Shown here: piece by piece, positions 60,769 through 64,000 of the stretch | Position numbering within the stretch: position 1 is the first letter of the stretch | Layout of the letters: the number at the start of each line of letters is the position of its first letter | Origin: Allobosea sp. | GTDB taxonomy: Bacteria > Pseudomonadota > Alphaproteobacteria > Rhizobiales > Beijerinckiaceae | Direction: 5' to 3' | DNA length: 64,000 bases | Assembly (NCBI RefSeq): GCF_017308015.1 | Contig: NZ_JAFKFW010000011.1 | Span: 1 to 64,000 of the forward strand | Made by a program: the position numbers and the translations under genes | The notes under the pieces: generated by a model | Databases searched by the model: none | Told to the model about the DNA's origin: nothing | The model's input: the letters and a program-made list of their open reading frames with translations, nothing else

Positions 60769-61989
60769 TTGGGTAAGATCGACGAAACGGCCGGGCGCGC
60801 GACAGCCGGCCGAACCGACTGGTGGGTGGTGGCGCTGGTCGTCGCGGCCGGCATCGCCGCGTCGTTCCAGATCGGCAAGGCGGCGATCGCGATCCCGTTG
60901 CTGCAGGTCGAGACAGGGCGTGATCTCGCGGTGCTCGGTTGGGTCAGCTCGATCTTCGCAGTGCTCGGCCTCTTTGGTGGGGTGCCGGTCGGTGCGCTGG
61001 CCGCGCGCTTCGGCGACAGGCGGATGCTGCTGCTCGGCTTGCTCATGCTCGCTATCGGCAGCGTTCTTGGGGCGGTGGCCTCGGGCCTCGGCCTCCTGCT
61101 CGCCTGCCGGGTCGTCGAGGGCGCGGGCTTCCTGATGGTTAGCGTCTCCGGCCCGGCGCTGCTGCGCCGTTGCGTCGGCGTGCGTGACCGCGAGATCGCG
61201 ATGGCCCTGTGGAGCTGCTTCATGCCGGCCGGCATGGCGCTGGCGATGCTGCTCGGGCCGCTTTTCGGCGGCTGGCGCGCGATCTGGCTTGCGGGTGCGG
61301 GTTTCGCGCTGGTCGTGGGTGTGGCCGTTGCGCTGCGCGTGCCGGCAGCAATGGCGGGCGCGGTCGTGTCCTGGCGGCAGCTTGCTGCTGATGCCGGCAG
61401 CATGTTCCTGACGCGCGGGCCGTTCCTGCTGGCTGTATGCTTCGCGCTCTACGCCATGATGTTCTTCGCCGTGCTGAGTTTTCTTCCCGTTCTGCTGATT
61501 GAGCGGATGCACAGCTCCCTTGCGGTCGCAGGTTTGCTCAGCGGGCTCGCCACGGCCGGCAATATCGTCGGCAACCTGATCGCCGGCGCGCTGCTGGCTC
61601 GCGGCGTGCCGCGGCTGATCGTCCTCGCCGGGGCTAGCTTCGCGATGGGGCTCGCGGCAGTCTTCGTCTTCCTGCCGCTCCTGCCACCGACGGGGTCGTT
61701 TCTGTCCGGCATCCTGTTTGCGACCGCCGGAGGTTTCGTCCCGGCGACTCTGCTCTCGACCGCGGCCTTGCTGGCGCCGCGCCCCAATCTGGTGCCGGCC
61801 AGCATCGGGCTCCTGATGCAGGGCAGCAATCTCGGCCAGGTTATGGGGCCGACCGTGGTCGGGCTGGTGATCTCCGGCATCGGCTGGGCCGGCGCCGCTG
61901 GGCTGGTGGCGGCTCTCGCCCTTTTGGCGGCGCTGACCGCTTTCGGTCTGCATCGCGATCTGTCCGGCCTTGCGGTGGCACGCGCTTGA
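60769..61989 (+). CDS. MFS transporter (CynX/NarK-like, 12 TMS)
   Basis: A 406-residue major facilitator with about 12 spans. The N-terminal half has GRDLAVLGWVSSIFAVLGLFGG and motif A as ALAARFGDRRMLLLG. The start appears to be TTG 60769, preceded by GAGGTGATG that can pair as SD; no in-frame ATG precedes the first span. A four-codon ATG frame (60762) overlaps the TTG. The substrate is unknown; the divergent LysR gene suggests a regulated small-molecule exporter or importer. Confidence 0.83.
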   Translation: MGKIDETAGRATAGRTDWWVVALVVAAGIAASFQIGKAAIAIPLLQVETGRDLAVLGWVSSIFAVLGLFGGVPVGALAARFGDRRMLLLGLLMLAIGSVLGAVASGLGLLLACRVVEGAGFLMVSVSGPALLRRCVGVRDREIAMALWSCFMPAGMALAMLLGPLFGGWRAIWLAGAGFALVVGVAVALRVPAAMAGAVVSWRQLAADAGSMFLTRGPFLLAVCFALYAMMFFAVLSFLPVLLIERMHSSLAVAGLLSGLATAGNIVGNLIAGALLARGVPRLIVLAGASFAMGLAAVFVFLPLLPPTGSFLSGILFATAGGFVPATLLSTAALLAPRPNLVPASIGLLMQGSNLGQVMGPTVVGLVISGIGWAGAAGLVAALALLAALTAFGLHRDLSGLAVARA

Positions 61990-61992
61990 GGT

Positions 61993-62604
61993 TCAACCGC
62001 TCTCCCAGCCCGCCCTGACGAGGTCGGGTACTTCGCATTCCTCCTCCGGCCAGCCGACGCAGAGATAGGCGACGAGCTTCCAGCGCGGCGGTGTATCGAG
62101 GGCTTCGGCGATCTCCCGGGGATCGAGGATCGAGACCCAGCCGACGCCGAGCCCATGAACGCGCGCAGACAGCCAGAACTGCGTGATCGCCGCGACCACC
62201 GAATAGTCCAGCATTTCCGGCATTGTCGCCCGGCCGAGGCCATGGCCGCGCGCGGTGCCATGATCGCAGAACACGGCGAACTGGACGGGCGCTTCCCGCA
62301 GGCCTTCGAGTTTGAGACGCGCATAGAGAGCGGCTCGTTCGCCTTCATAGGAGGCCAGCGCATCCGCATTGCAGCGGCTGAAGCTATCCTGCACGGCGGC
62401 GCGCCGTGCCGGCTCCGCGATGGACACCCAGCGCCAGGGCTGTGCATTCCCTACGGAGGGCGATAGACGGGTCTGCGCCAGCAGCGTTTCGATCAGTTCG
62501 GACGGAACCGGATCGCGCCTGAACCGCCGGACATCGCGCCGCCAGCGCAGCAATTCCGCGAACTGCCGGGAAAAGTCTTCATCGAAGACGGGTGGCCGGC
62601 TCAC
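61993..62604 (-). CDS. bluB: 5,6-dimethylbenzimidazole synthase BluB
   Basis: A 203-residue flavin destructase of the nitroreductase fold. It cleaves FMNH2 with oxygen to make the lower ligand base of B12. Typical segments are WRRDVRRFRRDPVP, TRLSPSVGNAQPWRWV, the conserved Asp in FAVFCDHGTARGHGLGR, and GVGWVSILDP. The gene overlaps the stop of cobB by four bases, which supports a cobalamin operon. Confidence 0.94.
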   Translation of the reverse strand: MSRPPVFDEDFSRQFAELLRWRRDVRRFRRDPVPSELIETLLAQTRLSPSVGNAQPWRWVSIAEPARRAAVQDSFSRCNADALASYEGERAALYARLKLEGLREAPVQFAVFCDHGTARGHGLGRATMPEMLDYSVVAAITQFWLSARVHGLGVGWVSILDPREIAEALDTPPRWKLVAYLCVGWPEEECEVPDLVRAGWESG

Positions 62605-63929
62605 GCCGGGTCCGCGACGGCGATGGCGTGGAAGAACGAGCCCGTGACCTGTCCGCGCCGGCTGCCGGCGGAAGCAGGCGCCGAACCATGCGGGTCGGTC
62701 ACCATGGCGAAGGGCGGGTCGTCACCTTGTGCGACGATGCTGGCATAATGGAATTCATGCCCGGTCAGGGCCGAGCCCGCCGGCCCCAGCGGGCCGTCCG
62801 CTTCCAGCACCGCTCGGCGATAGCCCAGGTTCATCTTCCGCTTGGCGAAGGAGGTCTCGACCGAGAGCAGGCCGGCCATGGCGTGGGTGACGCCGTCCGC
62901 GTCAGTCAGGCTGCGTCCGAGCACCATGTAGCCCCCGCATTCGCCATGCACCGGCCGGGTGTTGGCGAAGCGGCGTAACCCGCCGAGGAAGCGGCTTGCC
63001 GCCGCGATCGTGCCGGCGTGCAGTTCGGGATAGCCGCCCGGCAGCCAGCAGGCGTCGCAATGATCCGGCGGCGCCTCGTCCTTGAGGGGCGAGAATGGAG
63101 CCAGCTCGGCACCCACCGCGCGCCATCCTGCCTCGACATGCGGATAGACGAAGGAGAAGGCCGCATCGCGGGCGATGGCGATCCTCCGGCCGGGTGCGGG
63201 CAGGGGCGGAGCCACATTGCCAGCCGTTGCCGGAAGCATCGTGGCGCCGGCTGCCGCGATGACGGCATCGAGATCGACGGCGTTCGAGACGGCCTCCGCG
63301 AGAGCATCGAGCCGTGCATGCAGGTCTGCGGTCTCGCCGGCCTGGACCAGCCCGAGATGGCGCTCCGGCAGGATCAGGCTCGCCTCGCGGGGCAAGGCGC
63401 CCAGTATGGGCAGGCCGATCCGCTCCAGGCCCTGCCGCACCAGGCGCTCATGGCGGGCGCTCGCGACCTTGTTCAGGATCACGCCTGCGACGCGGATGCG
63501 CGGATCATAGAGCTTGCAGCCGAGCGCGACCGCCGCGACCGACTGCGCCGCCCCGGATACATCGACGACGAGCACGACCGGCCAGCCGGTCAGCGCGGCG
63601 ATATCGGCGCTGGCGCCGGTATGTCCTTCGGGCCCCGGCACCGCGTCGAACAGCCCCATCGAGCCCTCGGCGATCACGATATCGGCGGCTCGGGCTGCTC
63701 CCCCCGCGATCCGCCCGAGCAACCCGTCCGTCATCGCATAGCTGTCGAGATTGGCGCTCGGCGCGCCGGTCGCGGCGGCATGGAAGGCTGGATCGATATA
63801 ATCCGGCCCGCATTTCAGCCCGCGCACGGTCAGGCCGCGACGCGTCAGGGCGCGTTGCAGCCCGAGCGTGATCGTGGTCTTGCCCGAGCCTGAACGCGGT
63901 GCGGCGATAAGAAGCCCGCGCGCGCTCAT
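62601..63929 (-). CDS. cobB: Hydrogenobyrinic/cobyrinic acid a,c-diamide synthase CobB
   Basis: A 442-residue amidotransferase. The N-terminal ATP-binding domain has RSGSGKTT at 12-19 and LKCGPDYIDPAFH. The C-terminal class I glutaminase domain has the nucleophile Cys in HGECGGYMVLG. It amidates the a and c side chains of the corrin ring with glutamine. In the aerobic route the substrate is hydrogenobyrinate. Its start overlaps the stop of the upstream gene (ATGA), and bluB follows with a four-base overlap. Confidence 0.95.
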   Translation of the reverse strand: MSARGLLIAAPRSGSGKTTITLGLQRALTRRGLTVRGLKCGPDYIDPAFHAAATGAPSANLDSYAMTDGLLGRIAGGAARAADIVIAEGSMGLFDAVPGPEGHTGASADIAALTGWPVVLVVDVSGAAQSVAAVALGCKLYDPRIRVAGVILNKVASARHERLVRQGLERIGLPILGALPREASLILPERHLGLVQAGETADLHARLDALAEAVSNAVDLDAVIAAAGATMLPATAGNVAPPLPAPGRRIAIARDAAFSFVYPHVEAGWRAVGAELAPFSPLKDEAPPDHCDACWLPGGYPELHAGTIAAASRFLGGLRRFANTRPVHGECGGYMVLGRSLTDADGVTHAMAGLLSVETSFAKRKMNLGYRRAVLEADGPLGPAGSALTGHEFHYASIVAQGDDPPFAMVTDPHGSAPASAGSRRGQVTGSFFHAIAVADPA

Positions 63930-64000
63930 TGCCCGCCACGCGGCCGGAAGCGGCGATCGTAATCGATCGAGTAAAGCGCGCTTTCGCCGAAATCATCGGC
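63926..64000 (-). CDS. 3' end of a cobalamin biosynthesis gene, possibly cobM (partial)
   Basis: Only the last 24 codons are inside the window (ending ESALYSIDYDRRFRPRGGQ and TGA). The stop overlaps the cobB start as ATGA, so it belongs to the same operon. The ESALY...RRFRPR pattern recalls the C-terminus of precorrin-4 C11-methyltransferase CobM, but this is too short to be firm. Confidence 0.5.
   Translation of the reverse strand, partial: ADDFGESALYSIDYDRRFRPRGGQ

Overview
The window is a 64 kb, GC-rich stretch (AT-rich only in short intergenic islands) from an alphaproteobacterium, most likely a Hyphomicrobiales/Bosea-like soil or rhizosphere organism. This placement is inferred from an ActS/ActR (RegB/RegA-type) redox two-component pair, MmcB, an intact minCDE set with a near-consensus CtrA motif upstream, aerobic-type cobalamin genes (cobF, cobB, bluB) and palindromic intergenic repeats of a type common in this order. 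No phage, insertion sequence, CRISPR array, rRNA or convincing tRNA was seen. The window is ordinary chromosome very rich in solute importers and amide-bond hydrolases.

Layout. 0.1-4.1 kb: a minus-strand glutamine-synthetase-like ligase, aldehyde dehydrogenase and iron alcohol dehydrogenase set, probably for amine or amino-alcohol catabolism. 4.5-5.8 kb: a small membrane protein and a PPC/DUF296 protein that reads in frame into a secreted-protein-like ORF. 6.1-19.2 kb: a plus-strand block with a polar amino-acid-type ABC importer carrying two binding proteins, an MDR oxidoreductase, a polysaccharide-deacetylase-fold hydrolase, two amidohydrolases, a LysR regulator, an N-carbamoyl amino acid hydrolase, a hydantoin racemase and an M24 peptidase; this resembles a cyclic amide, hydantoin or ureide utilisation module. 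19.3-21.7 kb: a small HExxH protein and minCDE. 22.0-29.2 kb: D-cysteine desulfhydrase, an Opp-type importer without ATPase genes, an M81 (MlrC) peptidase and an IclR regulator. 29.4-34.4 kb: a divergent amino acid importer plus a deacylase and a threonine-dehydratase-like enzyme, partly like ectoine ehu/eut sets.

34.5-39.5 kb: MmcB, ActR, ActS, a PHA depolymerase, a YgjP-like metalloprotease and a small ORF. 39.7-46.8 kb: an M20 amidohydrolase, a D-aminopeptidase with all catalytic residues of that family, an unpaired peptide-binding protein, an aldose-epimerase-like protein, an orphan TRAP binding protein with a TTG start, and a VOC protein. 47-49.3 kb: two overlapping unknown small ORFs, cobF and dapD. 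49.4-52.8 kb: a DUF1269 protein, an MFS exporter with its MarR regulator, and an isochorismatase-fold hydrolase. 52.8-57.6 kb: a branched-chain amino acid ABC transporter. 58.0-64.0 kb: a secreted caspase-like protein, a divergent LysR/MFS pair, bluB, cobB and the end of a further cobalamin gene.

Most genes form short operons with 1-14 nt overlaps. The common theme is uptake and hydrolysis of unusual nitrogen compounds (cyclic amides, D-peptides, D-cysteine, acylated amino acids). Several regulators have inverted repeats at their own promoters or start codons. The most rewarding leads are the 6-19 kb hydrolase cluster, the D-aminopeptidase locus, the LysR hairpin at 13130-13155, the in-frame PPC fusion, and the unknown small-ORF pair at 47 kb.
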